From the IMG/VR virus record IMGVR_UViG_3300025669_000095, positions 1 through 38,173 of that record: DNA of 38,173 nt, one strand, 5' to 3'. Shown here one piece after another: positions 23,024-34,881 of this stretch (its first letter is position 1; every line of letters starts with the position of its first letter). The stretch is from a virus. The notes beneath the pieces are model-generated. The model worked only from the letters and a program-made list of their open reading frames with translations, was not told where the DNA came from and did not search any database. The translations under genes were made by a program, and so were the position numbers.

Positions 23024-24564
23024 CCAAAAGAAATATAATTGTTTTTCTTGACTATTACAACATAACAACAGAGAGTGGTGAGCCGCTAGATTTTTTTAAT
23101 CATCCATACTTAGTGGATATCTTTTTAGATTTCTCACCTAAACAAGTTTGATTAAAAGCAGCTCAGTTAGGACTTTCAACTACTGCTATTTTAAAGACTT
23201 TTTTTATAGTAGCAAAGATGGGCTTAGATGTTATTTATTCTATGCCTGCTGCTTCTGATTTAGATGACTTTGTAGGTGGTAAGTTAAATCGTATTGTTAA
23301 TATGAACGAACGACTTAGAAAACTTATAGGAGGAACTGACAACATTAAAAGAAAACAAATAGAAAATGGTGTAGTTTATTTTCGTGGTACTATGACTGAG
23401 CGTGCTGCTATCTCGGTATCAGCAGACTTATATGTTTGCGATGAAATGGACAGAAGTGATCTAAAAGTTGTAGAACAATACAAGTCTAGACTTAATCACT
23501 CCAAGTTTGAATGAGAGTGGTATTTTTCTAACCCTAAGATTATGAACGCTGGGGTACATAAGAAATGACAAATCTCAACACAAAACCATTGGTTTGTTAA
23601 ATGTTCTCATTGTGGTAAATGACAATATATGTCTTTTCCGGATAGTTTCCACGAAGCAGACCCTTCTGATAAATTAGACTTTGATAGATATATTTGTAAA
23701 CATTGTGGTAAAACAATTTCATCTAACGAGATAAGAAATGGTAAATGAATTAAGAAACACAAGGAAGCCAAGTTTAGTGGTTATTGAATGCCTCTTTGAA
23801 TTAACCCTTTAAAATCAGCTAAAGATATTTTAGAAGATTATAGAAATAAACCGTCTGATTACTTTGCTAACTTTGTATGTGGTTTACCTGCAAAAGACGA
23901 AGGTGGTGAAATTAGTGAAAATCTAATCTACCAGAATTGTAATAATATAAAACAAGAACGAGAGGGTAGAGTTATTATAGGATGTGATAGTGGTATAACT
24001 AAACACTATACAGTAGGGGATTCTAATGGTATATTTGAGTATGGAAAGACTACGAGGATGTCTGATGTTGAAAACTTCCTTTTAAAGTATCCCAATAGTT
24101 TACTTGTTATGGACGCTATGCCTGATATAACAGCCCCAAGAGAATTAGCAAACAAATACCCTAGTAGAGTATTCTTGTGCTTTTATACAGGAACTTCCAA
24201 CAATACAGAACTGATTAAATGAAATTCTAAAGACCACAGAGTTAATGCTGATAGAAGTGGGCTTTTCCAAATCCTTGTAGATGAACTAAATGCAGGTTCA
24301 ATTATATTTGAAAATGTAGCAGAGTATTGGGCTGACTATGTAAAACATTTTAATTCAACTTATAGAATAACAGAAAAGAACAATAGAGGTATGGATGTTA
24401 TTAAATGGGAGTGTGCCGACGGTATGGACCATTGACTTCACTCACTTATATATTGAAGAATTGGTATGGATAAAAATACAGTACAAGCAAAAATCCTTAC
24501 TAATAAAAGAAAGGTTAGAACATCACCTACAATTAAACAAAGTTTATTAAATAGAATAAAATAA
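22996..24564 (+). CDS. terL: terminase large subunit (GpA-like)
   Basis: A 522-aa packaging motor protein with about ten TGAs as Trp. The ATPase has a lambda-gpA-type deviant Walker A (LKAAQLGLST, about 53-62, lysine upstream of the usual place) and Walker B YVCDEMD (about 146-152). A zinc ribbon follows (VKCSHCGKW ... YICKHCGKT), then the RNase H-like nuclease with IIGCDSG, LLVMDAM and CADGMDHW supplying acidic residues. Several TGAs fall at typical Trp positions (NGKW-I after the zinc ribbon). Length is normal. It pairs with the next gene by a TAATG overlap. Confidence 0.92.
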
Positions 24565-24902
24565 TGTTAAGAATAAAAGATTTTGATAAGTGTAGACATC
24601 TTCTACACGACTATATAATAATCCACGAAACTAGCAAACTTCTAATAGAGAGGTGTAAGTTTTGTGGTAAGAAAGTAAAGTTTTTTAAAAAAAATGGTAA
24701 AGTAATGGACTTGTATAGGTATGGTCAATGCCATGTAAGAGACCAATTACAATTTCGTGGTAACACAAAATATCTTTATAAAAAGATATATGGTAAGCAA
24801 GGACAAGATAGAATTAATGAAATGGAAAAACAACATTATAGGAAAATGGAAGATGCAGAGTTGTTAAAAGGTTATGAGGGATTGATAAGAAAATGGTTAT
24901 AA
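24564..24902 (+). CDS. small zinc-finger-like protein after the terminase
   Basis: A 112-aa basic protein with His/Cys spacing (CRHLLHDY, CKFCGK, QCHVRDQL) suggesting a zinc-bound fold. Its stop lies in the shared terminator. Function unknown; position suggests a packaging or head role. Confidence 0.6.
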   Translation: MLRIKDFDKCRHLLHDYIIIHETSKLLIERCKFCGKKVKFFKKNGKVMDLYRYGQCHVRDQLQFRGNTKYLYKKIYGKQGQDRINEMEKQHYRKMEDAELLKGYEGLIRKWL

Positions 24903-24930
24903 AGAAGCCCCCTGTAAAGGGGGTTTTCTT
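24901..24930. terminator. bidirectional intrinsic terminator between convergent operons
   Basis: CCCCCT-GTAA-AGGGGG with A-rich and T-rich flanks on both sides, serving the rightward terminase operon and the leftward structural operon, whose last stop codon is at 24929. Confidence 0.85.
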
Positions 24931-26947
24931 ATTCTTTAACAATTCCTGTTGCTGTAACTGCTTTCTTTGCTCCACGAATAGCCGAGCCAAGAGCTGGACT
25001 ACCAAGATTGATACCTTGCTGTGCAACTTTCTTACCAACGTTAGATGTTAAGAATGCTGCTAATCCTGCTTCGCCTACTAATTTAACTACAAGGGCTTTT
25101 AACATACTAGGATGTATAAAGTAACCTAATCCTATTGCCATATCTGCTAGTTTGTTGTTTAAAAAGGCTGTCTGTGAGCCAGATAAAATTTTATCTGCTG
25201 CACCAAATTTTCTACTAATAGTTTTAATATCTTGTAATGCTTGAAATGTTTTTGGTGGTAACATTTCTTTTAATTTAACTACTCCATATTTATCTAAACT
25301 ACTACTAAATTTGGCTGGACTAAACTTACCGCTCTTAGATGATTTTTCAAATAGATCACGAACAATAGAATTTCCTGCCTGATATACACTATCTTCTCCT
25401 ACTACTCCTTTTAATCTTTTAATCTGTTCTATACTTGTATTTGTTGCTATAAGTTTTCCTGCAATTAATTCTGGTTGTTGTGCTAGTCTGGTAACATCTT
25501 TACCTATCTTACTATTAAGAAGTTGTATATTTTCTTTATAATATTTATTTGCAGCATCAATTGATTGTGATACTTCTGGACTTGCTGTTTTATAAACTTC
25601 GTCAACTGAGCCTTGTAATTGTGCTATAACTTTTTTTAATACTCCCTTGTCTCCTGTTGCAAGTGGGTCTGTGAATAGTTTGCTTTGTGATTGTAGGTTT
25701 TTAATAACTGCCATTGCCTCTTCTGTTGTTATTCCACCTTTCTTTAATTTCTTTGCTAGACTTTCTAGTTTTGTTAAACTTGAACTTCCACCCAATATCT
25801 TAATTGCTTTTTTTTCTTGTGTTGATATTTCTTTTATGAAGTCAACAACTTCTGGTGCTTGTATCTTAACTTTTTTGAGACCAGAGCCACTTAAAACACT
25901 ATCGGCATTACTATATAGTACTGCTTTTGTTCTGATAAATTTTTGTTTAAAAGATTGAAAACTTTCTAATATCTTTTGCCCTGCTTCTACTTTATTACCA
26001 GAAGAAGTTCATTCATCTGCTAATCTACCAAGAGTTTCAGATGTTTCATCTATTTGTTTAATAATCTTTTTACCAAATCAACTTTTTCCTGCAATGCCTT
26101 CCATTAAAGGTGCTACCTTAGAACTAGATATTGTAGAAAATGGTAAGTCTTTAGCTTTAACGCCAAGTCTTTGTGTTGCGTCTAATACATTTTTACTTGC
26201 TCCTTTAACTAATTGTTTTCCTTTACCTAATGTTGCACCAAGTGCTTCTCCACCAACTCCTGTTGCCGCATCAAAAGCTGTATCTTTTACCATTTCCTTT
26301 GAAAACTCTGCAATCTTTTGTTTTGTTGTTAAATCTCTTCTTTCTGATATGTTGTTGAAATTTCTTAAAATATTAGCTGGTAACGATGCTATAACTTCTG
26401 GTCCTGCTATTTGTGTAAGTATTGTTTTAGCTGCTGGTAATAATGTTTTTGCTGCTATTTGCTTTCCTGCTACTTTATAAGCCACTGCTTGTCCTGCACC
26501 TATAGCTGTTCCACCTACTATTGCTCCTGTTGTTGCAATCATTTCAGCTGCACTTAAAGAAGCGTCTTTTGCTGATACTTCTTTTCCTACTAATTGTTCT
26601 ACATCTTTTCAGTTTCTTCTGCCCTCTGCTATATCTTTTTGTATCTGTTCAAATTCTGGGCTTCTTGCCAATGCTACTTGTTTAAGATAGTCTGTCATTT
26701 TTCCTCCACCTAAAAAGTCTACGATACCTCTTGCTAAGTTCTTTTTTTCTGGTGCTTCCTCTTGTTGTTGTGGTTGTTGATAAGCAGTTCCTATTCCTTG
26801 TTGGGGTAGTTTAGGTTGGTCTGTACTTGGTTTAGCTCCACCCTTAACAAGTTCTTCGTATGTATAAGACTTTTGTTGTGTTGGTTGCTGTGGTTCATTA
26901 ACAGGCTTTGCACCCATTTTCACCAACTCTTCATATGTGTATGCCAT
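24929..26947 (-). CDS. large internal virion / ejection-type protein
   Basis: A 672-aa protein joining three fragments across TGAs (RRNW-KDV, GKSW-FGK, DEW-TSS). The N-terminus repeats YTYEELVK-GAKP (residues 3-15 and 28-40), then a Q/P-rich linker. The middle is Ala/Gly-rich with a hydrophobic stretch (IATTGAIVGGTAIGAGQAVA), the rest long helices with a second Gly/Ala-rich region near the end. Such Ala-rich, helical proteins at the end of podovirus structural operons often enter the host envelope with DNA. Placement supports that; no catalytic domain is seen. Confidence 0.6.
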
Positions 26948-26961
26948 ATTAATTTTTTAAT

Positions 26962-28266
26962 TTATTTATAAGTTCCATCTGGTTGCATTCTAACTACTGT
27001 ACCGTCTGCAAGTTCCATAGTTGGTGGTTGAGCTGATTTTGTTTCATTAAGAGATTGAACCGCAGAGCCTCACCGTTGTAAGCTACTTTTAATTATACCA
27101 AGTTGTTCCCTAAATGCTTGTGGACTTTGACCTTGGTCTAAAGCACCAAGAGCACTCATAAGTAATTGTCCCTCCCTATCTGAAACTTGTCCTAAAGCAC
27201 CACCTGTTGTTGAAGCTGCTCTCATTTCTGTTAACGACCCAAAAGCTATATTTGATTTAAGTGTATCTAATTTTGCATTAAAATCACGAGCTTTTGAGCG
27301 TGGTCAATTTTGCATTAAAGAACCATATCCAGTTGTAAATTCACTAATCATTGGAAGAAGCTCATCTATTTTACCAAGTGCGGTTTCTGTAAGTTTTTGT
27401 CCATAAAGATTTTCGTTTTTTGGATTAATATAATCTTTATATGGACCCATTACCTCCTCTCCTCCTGCTAACTTCCACTCTTTATAAGATGAAGGCATAC
27501 CAGTAAAACCATCGTTTGTATTTTCTTCTGGTGTAACTACTCATTCATTAGTCTTTATATTATATAACCCACCTTGTACTGATTTAATAGCTGAAAAATC
27601 TTCATCTTCTGGCTTAGGTGTTCCCGAAGCAATCACTTTTCCTGTTGTAGGGTCTACTAATGTTGCACCTTGTGCTAATGATACAGGTTTAGTTGATTCT
27701 GCTTCTGTTGGTTTTGTAAACAAAGCCTCTCCTGTTGGACTATAAGTTGTATCTCCTATTGTAGTTGCTTGGTTTGCTGTTCTATTTGCTAATAGACTAG
27801 CTACTCTTGACTGTAAGGGTTGTAGTTGTGCTAATGCCTCTCTACTTAAATAATTCTTCCTGCCTGTCATTGCTCCAGCACTAACAGGCTCTCCACCTAT
27901 CATTGTTTGTCCGCCTAGTGTTTGTCCTGTAATATCTGCTATTCTTGTATTCAATCCTTTTTCTTCTTCTGTTTGTTGTGTAGATTGTAAGTAAGATTGT
28001 ATTGCTGCAGTTTGTGGGTTTACAGTTGGCTCTGGTACTGTTGGAGTTGGTGTTGGTGTTGGTTGTTGTGCAAATTGTAAATTATTTCCAGCATTCATAT
28101 TACCTATATCAGTATTGATATTACTCAAAACAGACCTGTCAATCCCTTGTAAAAGAGCAGGTGCTGGTGGTGTTGGAGCTTTGTAGTTTTGCAAAGGCTT
28201 CTTTGCTTTCAAATTGTTGATGTCATCGTTCACTGCCTTTAAGACATCTCTTGTTATTTTAGCCAT
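26962..28266 (-). CDS. internal virion / tail-associated protein
   Basis: A 434-aa protein with three TGAs as Trp (TNEW-VVT, QNW-PRS, LQRW-GSA). The N-terminal 100 residues are Pro/Thr/Gln-rich (PTPTPTPTVPEP), followed by helices (LSREALAQLQPLQSRVASLL) and long low-complexity segments. The start overlaps the previous stop by TAATG. It probably belongs with the next protein in the ejection complex. No specific family identified. Confidence 0.55.
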
Positions 28267-30017
28267 TATTGTTTGTATTTAGTTTTTATTGTTGAATTTA
28301 GTGCGACTTCTCTTATTATAGGTGTGTCCCCACCTGATCTAATTTCTATTCTAAATTGAATCCATTGACTATCTATATCTATTGGTAATTCTTTTACTCC
28401 TGTATCTGTAGCACTAATTGTATCTAGTAATATAAAGTTATTTGGTTTGAAGTAGAAACCATCTGTTGCTGTAATTCCTGTAATTGTATCGTCTACTGTA
28501 ATCGTATATGTTGGTGTTGAAAATGATATTGTTTTAATTGTTGTGATAATTCCCCCACCAATTCCATTTAAAATCTCTATCTCATCTCCTACTGCTAATT
28601 CTGAACAACCTGTATCTGTAGAAGTGAAACTTGTTGTATCTGCTCAAGTTCCTGTTCCTGTTCAATTAAATTCTTCTTCTGTTCTGTATTTAACTATAAT
28701 ACTTCCACCTGTTTTGTTGTCTGATTTAATAAACATTTTATCCCAAGTTTCTTCTATCTCTGTTGCTTCTAATCTAGGTGTTATTATATAACCACGACTT
28801 GCGTGATAACTTGTTCCTGCTAATGTTTGGTAATCAAGATATTGTATTGTATAATCGTTATCGTCATTTTTTGTTCTTGAACCATAAAATAATGTTTCTT
28901 GGCTATAATTATCTCCTATATATAAACCTTTAATTGCAGATGGACTTGTTATATATTTCTGTCCATAATCAAGTATTGAAGCTGATTTGCTTTCTGAAAC
29001 TGATGAAAAGTGATGCAAACTTTCTCCGTCGTATTTTCATATTCCTGCTGGTGCGTTTTCCATTGTTCTTTGTATTCCCCAAGTATAAGGGCGAGTATCT
29101 ACCATAATATATAAACTATCACCTATAACAGCCATACCATTCCTATGAATTGGTTGGTCTGCGTGTGTTGAACTATGGTAAAGTAAATAATCCTCATTAT
29201 ATCAAGGAAAGGTCGCAACTCTTGTAAAGCCACCACCATTAAATTTAAGTAAATCCCCTCTATCTGTTGTTATATGTAATACATCATCAACTAATGCACC
29301 TGAATAAACCATACCTGCATTTAAAATGTATTCATAGTTAAAGTTATCTGAACTACCATCTCAACTAAATACTGCACTCTTTTGACTTCTGTTTGTTCCA
29401 GCTGTCTTTGTTCCTATTCAGTACTTGTCTGAAGCACTAATTATTCAAAGTATTTCATAAGCTTCTGGTAAGTTAACTACATCTTTAAAAAGGTCTTCTC
29501 TTATATTTATAGCACTAATTGTATGGTTATCACCTACTAACATAAGGTTATTAAATCCTACACACAAAGGATGAGCCTTTGCTGATGTAAGTGAATCACC
29601 ACCTATTACAGTTGTTCACCAATCTACATCTATTGCTGTTCCATCGTTTCATTCTGATATATCACTAGCCGCAGAAATATAAGCCATATTATTAAACATA
29701 ACTACACTTGATGTGTCATCAGAGGGAGGATAAACTCCACCTTGTACTACCTTAGCCCAGCCTGTTGCATCTCCTGAAGCTACAAACATAGCGTCTGTTG
29801 ATGTAGGACATATTGTAACCCCTTTAAAAGAAGCGAAGTCTGTTGGTATTCCTATTCCTGCTGTTCCCCTATGGTTATCTGCCAATAACCCTCTTGGAGC
29901 AAGTCTTAAATCTCCATATTTGAAATCCATATTAAAAGAACTCCAAATGTTTCCAGAGTATTTGTTTTCATTTAGTTGTTGTATTACTTTTGCTTTTGAA
30001 GGAATTATTATATTCAT
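28266..30017 (-). CDS. beta-propeller-like tail protein (tail tube/nozzle position)
   Basis: A 583-aa protein assembled across about ten TGAs read as Trp (for example WW-TTV, ILW-IIS, FSW-DGS, FPW-YNE, GIW-KYDG). The repeating pattern of short beta strands ending in W/Y-x-x-G/D and segments like VIGDSLYILVD and GIW-KYDGESLHHF resembles beta-propeller tail proteins. By order (after the 286-aa connector and a 201-aa protein) it matches the tail tubular B/nozzle place of T7-like podoviruses. TAATG overlaps bind it to both neighbours. Confidence 0.6.
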
Positions 30018-30622
30018 TATCGTATTACTTTATAAAGTTTATATACTCCATTAACTGTTGAGTTTGATAAATAGATATTTAATGAAGTTAGGTTTGCTCT
30101 TGAGTATGAAACTGAAAAGCAAGCTTCTGATTGATAAGCACCTCCACTATTTCCACAATTTTCTTTTACTGTAATCATTCTTCTGTCGTTTGATTCTGTT
30201 GATAATCTAGCGTCTATGTCTATAACTGCATTGTATCTTCCTTTAATAAGATTACAGTTATACAATAAAGCCATTCTGTCTGTATCTGTTGCTCCTGTAA
30301 CATCGTGTGAAGAGGCTCCACCAGTTCAAAGTGTATAGTGTTCTATAAATGATAAACCGTCTGAAACTATATTATTATTAAAAGCTATGTAGTTTCCACT
30401 AGGTGCTTCGTCATCTATATAACACTCAATTACTAATCTATATTTCTTTGTTATATCTCCATTTAATCCTAGTATAATATTATCGCCGTCTTTTAAAGAT
30501 TTACTATCAATTAAAATACCATTACCTTCTGCTATTGAAAGCTCTTTAATATATTCTCTAGTCTTTCCATTTAAACTATCAATAGAAGGCTTATCTAATG
30601 TGTATGGTATTTGTTGTGCCAT
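30017..30622 (-). CDS. structural protein between connector and propeller
   Basis: A 201-aa beta-rich protein with one TGA as Trp (HYTLW-TGG). The N-terminal MAQQIPYTLDKPSID is followed by a jelly-roll-like strand pattern; C-terminal LYNCNLIKGRYNAVIDI. TAATG overlaps at both ends. Virion protein of unknown specific role. Confidence 0.55.
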
Positions 30623-31482
30623 TATGATACTTTAGGATTAAAATTTGGATTAAGTATGTAATTTACTTGGTTAAGTGAAACGCTATTTGTCTTTTGTTTT
30701 TCATTTGCTAACATTTCTTTTACTCCCTCGTTATATAAGCCGTCAAACAATTGAGCTCTTGGTGTCAAACCTTTCTTAGTATAATAAACTGAAGCTGCTT
30801 TGTAAACAGGTATTTCTTGATAATCTTCTGGAAGAACTGAAACTTCCCCTATAGTATATGAAGCTCCTGCAACTGTTGTTCCGTCAAAAGCATATTCTAA
30901 TTCTAAACTGGTTGTACTTGTAAAGGTTTTAATCTTATATCAGTTTTCGTTGTATTTTAAATATCTTCCTACCATACCAGCTGTAAAGGTTGTACCTGCT
31001 CCTGTAACTGTTGCGTCTTCGTCTGTTAGTGTAATTGTTCCTGTTGTATAATCTGCGTTTGACAAACTAACAACTTTCTTTTTATAAACAAAATAAATTG
31101 TATAATCTGCTGTTGAGGGTGTTGGGTAAAAACTTATCTTGTTATTCTGTATGTAAAAATATTGAGGGTAAGTTGAACTTGATTCACTTGCTGTGATACA
31201 ATCTCAATCTACTCTTGATTTAATTTCTGTTGGTATATATTTTTCATCGCTAATAACAAAATAGACATTTTCTAAAACGTCGCACTCTCTTGGTAAATAA
31301 TATTCAACTTGGTCTGCTACTGAAGTATCTGTTGCAGTATCAGTCATAAATCACCAATTCTTAGTTTTAGCCATCTTCCTTATATAATCATTAGTCAAGC
31401 TCATACCTAATGTAATATTAGTAGTTGTGCTATCGTTTGTTAACGATGTATATAGGTCTTGTAAATCTGTATATGTTTTCAT
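30622..31482 (-). CDS. head-tail connector / tail tubular A-like protein
   Basis: A 286-aa protein with three TGAs as Trp (KNWW-FMT, VDW-DCI, NENW-YKI). The arrangement YTDLQDLYTSLTND ... YIRKMAKTKNWWF ... YYLPRECDVLENVYFV ... ISFYPTPSTADYTIYFVYKK is typical of head-tail adaptor proteins in podoviruses (helical N-terminus, then a FYPTPS beta region). It would join the portal ring to the tail nozzle. Ends in a TAATG overlap. Confidence 0.6.
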
Positions 31483-31495
31483 TATATTATATTAA

Positions 31496-32326
31496 TTAGT
31501 TAATGAATTGAAAGAAGTTTGTTGTGTTCCCACCAGCGACGACTGTAAATTTTCCATCTACAATGAACTTAGCAACAGAATTACTTCCACTAGTTGTAAT
31601 AGCATTACCTACTCCTGTTACTGTACAAGTACCGAAATTAGCAGTTACATAACTGATAATAACTACACCTGAACCTCCAGCTCCACCAGTTTGTCCACCA
31701 CCTCCACCTCCACCAGTATTTGCTGTACCAGCATCAGCAGTAGTTTGGGTTGCCCCATCACCACCACCACCTGCTCCTCCTGTACCATCATCTCCACCTG
31801 CTGTTTCTCATACACACCCACCACCACCTCCAGCGTATGTTACTGCTGAGCCTGTAATAGAATTTGATGTACCATCTCCACCATCTCCACCTGATGCTTC
31901 TCCTGCTAATGCTCCTCCTACTCCAGCAGCACCAACTTCGGATGCTCCACCGCCTCCACCACCAGCAGGATAACTTCCAGAAGGACCGCCATCTCCTCCA
32001 TCATTTCCTTGACTGCCTGTTCCACCAGATGCTATGCTGCTAAGGTCACCAGACGCACCACCACCTGAACCACCATCTCCACCATCGTCATTATTATAAG
32101 TTCCACCACTACCTCCACCTGTTGCTGTAATTGTACTAAAAGTAGAGTTAGAACCATTGGCTTCTGCTGCTCCTCCTGCTCCAACTGTTATTGTATATTC
32201 TTGTGCTGTTACGGAAAGTGTAGCATTGTATTGGTAACCACCTGCTCCACCACCACCAGAAGCTCCATTTGATGAACTACCACCGCCTCCTCCACCTGCT
32301 ATAACTAATGCTTTTACTGTTGCCAT
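31496..32326 (-). CDS. glycine-rich tail fibre protein
   Basis: A 276-aa protein with one TGA as Trp (GGCVW-ETA). From about residue 9 to 210 it is dominated by GGGG, GGDGG and GGASG runs. It then ends with GGSGVVIISY, a motif common to glycine-rich phage fibre tips, and a short C-terminal beta domain. Such proteins form polyglycine-helix tips used in receptor binding (as in T4-like fibre tips). Low complexity limits certainty. Confidence 0.65.
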
Positions 32327-32340
32327 ATTTAATGTTTATT

Positions 32341-33306
32341 TTACGCTTGTACTCCTACTGCTATTGCTTCTCAACGAGGTGTTCCTGTTGTTCCATTATA
32401 AACACAACCAACGTAATGTTGTTTGCTTATAACTGTTGTTGTTGGTAAGGTAACTCCTATTGCTGTAAATCCTGTTCAAGTTAAACCTTTAGCTGCTCCT
32501 GCATCTTTAAATCTAACCATTAATGTTTGTCCGTCTGTTGGAGTTCCTGTTAAAGTAAATGTCGTAGCATTTGCTACTGCACTTAAATCATATACATCTG
32601 TTATATCTGTATTAATCACTGCTGTTGCATCGTCTGTTGTTGTTACTACCCTCTTTGTAATTCTTTTATTAGTAAGAGTACTTGTACTTGAAATTGAAGG
32701 AATAACTACTCCCTCAACTGCCAATACACCTGCTGCACTTCTTGCTAATGTTGTATCGCTTGCGTGTCCTAATTCAATATTTCCTGTAGTAGTTATCTTG
32801 TTTACTACAATACTTGGAGTCCCAGTTAAAGCAGTTGCTACTGTGTTATCGCCTGTGTTTGTTCCAGAAGTATTTGCAAGTCTTGTGCTACTAGTAGAAT
32901 CAAAACTTACCTTTGAATCATTAAGTCCTTGTGCTGTTAATCCTGCTAAACCACCTGCTGGTATTGCTACTCCATTTTTAAGTGTCTTAGAGTCTGCTCC
33001 ATCTCATTGTGGTAAATATAAATCTGTATTAGTTGCTGGTCCAACAACATCTCCAGAACCTGCACTTGGGTCTTCGTTAATTCATTTTGATGAGGCTGTA
33101 TCATAAGTAAGTATTTGATTATCAGCTATACTTGTAATAGTAACATCTGATAAGTCTTCTAGGGCTGCTGTTAATATTGCACTTACTTTAAGTCTACCAG
33201 TTGTTGGATCTACTAGTAAGTTTTTTAAAAATTTATCTGCACCATCAGTAACTCCCATTAAGGAGTGCTTTCTGTTTGCATCTATTTTAGAAGTATCGTT
33301 TGCCAT
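32341..33306 (-). CDS. tail fibre protein with DANR motif
   Basis: A 321-aa protein with three TGAs as Trp (SSKW-INE, LPQW-DGA, LTW-TGF). The N-terminus has KIDANRKHSLMGVTDGADK then LLVDPTTGRLKV. The shaft shows SGTNTGDN and other collar-like repeats usual in phage fibres, and the C-terminus is beta-rich (TDGQTLMVRFKDAG). Probable side-fibre or spike. Confidence 0.65.
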
Positions 33307-33752
33307 TATGCTGCGCTTACATTGCCATCACTTGAAATAGGAGACCAAATACAAAAGTATTTAAGTACTCCTGCTGTCAAAGTGTTAGTAGCAATTGTTT
33401 GTATAATATCTGAACCATTTAAAATTATTCCTGATGGATAAGCTTCGTTAGTTGCTGGTGTTGCATCTAATCAAATCTCTCCTGTGTCAATATCTGTACC
33501 TGTTGTTTGTGCTATTGCTATTGCAGTAGCCCCAGAGATACCAGCTTCTATTGTACCGCTTCCTGTTAAAGAAGTTGAACATACTGCCATTAATCTTATG
33601 TTGACTAGTCCTGTTACTGTAAACAATGTTGTTGCACCTGTTGCACCTGTTGTTGATGCACTATAAGTAATAGATTTAGTTGCTGTTAATCCTAAGTTAG
33701 TTATAGGAACTCTGTTTGCATCTCTTTGATATGTACTTGTTATATTTGCCAT
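33306..33752 (-). CDS. DANR-motif structural protein
   Basis: A 148-aa beta-rich protein with one TGA as Trp (TGEIW-LDA). It starts with RDANRVPITNLGLTATK, a divergent copy of the DANR motif. It ends in a TAATG overlap with the fibre gene. Possibly a trimeric spike or head fibre domain. Confidence 0.6.
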
Positions 33753-33753
33753 A

Positions 33754-34005
33754 TTATTCTATGTTTAAGTCAATTATTAAATTACCACTACTATCTACAA
33801 GTAGTGGTCTTTGTATTGTGCCATCAAAGACCGTTGAAGCACTTGTTCTATTTTCATCTATTTTATTTGTCGTGTGAGCAGTACTTGAACTCATTATGCT
33901 TACAGCAACAAGAAGTCTACCTGATGTAGCATCTACTTTAATTGGTGTAGCAATCGTTCCATTGTCTGCTAATCCCACATAACTTCTATTTGCATCTATA
34001 TTCAT
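33754..34005 (-). CDS. small protein with two DANR-motif copies
   Basis: An 83-aa protein consisting of two motif copies: IDANRSYVGLADNGTIATP then VDATSGRLLV, and IDENRTSASTVFDGTIQRP then LLVDSSGNLII. It is the cleanest example of the repeat. TAATG overlap with the upstream gene. Confidence 0.6.
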   Translation of the reverse strand: MNIDANRSYVGLADNGTIATPIKVDATSGRLLVAVSIMSSSTAHTTNKIDENRTSASTVFDGTIQRPLLVDSSGNLIIDLNIE

Positions 34006-34226
34006 TACTTTATGTTTTTAATTATTGATAATACTGCAGTTATAACTCCACCTCCTACAATTCCCCATATAGAGGCTTGTCCAGCTGTATAACTTTGTTT
34101 TTGCTTTAGGACTGTTATGTCTTTTGAATTTGTTTTGGTACATTGAGTTATGTCTTCTTGTTGTTTCTGTATTGAATCTATCTTACCTTCAATGCGACCA
34201 AGACTGCGTTGTATGTTATCTTCCAT
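34005..34226 (-). CDS. XhlA/holin-like membrane protein
   Basis: A 73-aa protein with a helical N-terminus (MEDNIQRSLGRIEGKIDSIQ) and one C-terminal transmembrane segment (ASIWGIVGGGVITAVLSII). That layout fits haemolysin XhlA-type or similar phage membrane proteins. It lies in the structural operon, so a lysis role is not certain. Confidence 0.5.
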   Translation of the reverse strand: MEDNIQRSLGRIEGKIDSIQKQQEDITQCTKTNSKDITVLKQKQSYTAGQASIWGIVGGGVITAVLSIIKNIK

Positions 34227-34881
34227 ATTCTTGTTTTAAAGCCTCTAAAGCTCTTCTACGACTTGTTAATAGTTTATTTTGTTCTGCTAATTGTTCCTCT
34301 CTCCTCACTAAACCTTTCTCTTTAATATCTACCATTACTTTTCTTTCTTGAATTACTTCTTTGAGTCTTCCAAGTTTAGTTAATTCATCATTGATAAGTT
34401 TTGTAATATCAGTCTTGTATTTTGCTACAAGTTGATTTTCTATAATTGTTTTTTCTAATAACTGTTTATTATCAGATTCTAGTTTTGTTGCTTCTGATAA
34501 TCTATTCTGTATATCTTTTGTTTTTAGATCTAAATTTATTTTTGTTAATTTAATACTCTCAAAACTTTCCCTCTGTTTTGCTGTATTTGCTTTCTGTTTA
34601 ATAAGTTCTTTCTTTGAATCTATTTCGTTTTGTTTTGTTCTTTCTATGATTTCTGTCAAAGGGGCTAAGAGATGTCTTCTAGTTTTAGATAATTGTGCTA
34701 TCTCTGCTAAAAGAACATCTCTTTGTTTACTGTGTTGATTCATAAACTCAACTGTATCTTCTCTTATGAGTTTAAGTTCCCTCCTCTTGTTATCAACATA
34801 AGTATTAGCCTCTCTTACTTCTTCGTTACTTAGACTTTTTGGTTGAACTTGCTTTTTTGGTTGTTTTTTTAATATCTTCAT
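34216..34881 (-). CDS. long coiled-coil virion protein
   Basis: A 221-aa protein with coiled coil over nearly the whole length (LLAEIAQLSKTRRHLLAPLT and onward). Its C-terminus (IKEKGLVRREEQLAEQ) resembles that of the coiled-coil protein at 2736-3200, and both precede DANR genes. It overlaps the upstream gene by 56 bases. No TGA. Confidence 0.6.
   Translation of the reverse strand: MKILKKQPKKQVQPKSLSNEEVREANTYVDNKRRELKLIREDTVEFMNQHSKQRDVLLAEIAQLSKTRRHLLAPLTEIIERTKQNEIDSKKELIKQKANTAKQRESFESIKLTKINLDLKTKDIQNRLSEATKLESDNKQLLEKTIIENQLVAKYKTDITKLINDELTKLGRLKEVIQERKVMVDIKEKGLVRREEQLAEQNKLLTSRRRALEALKQEYGR

Noticed and set aside
30980-31100. TTGACA with a TATAAA-like box on the plus strand inside the connector gene
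   Set aside because: The spacer is 18, there is no rightward gene downstream, and it is antisense to the structural operon.
32423-33106. A 227-aa rightward ORF rich in Val/Ser/Pro
   Set aside because: It is the antisense shadow of the recoded fibre gene and has no start context.
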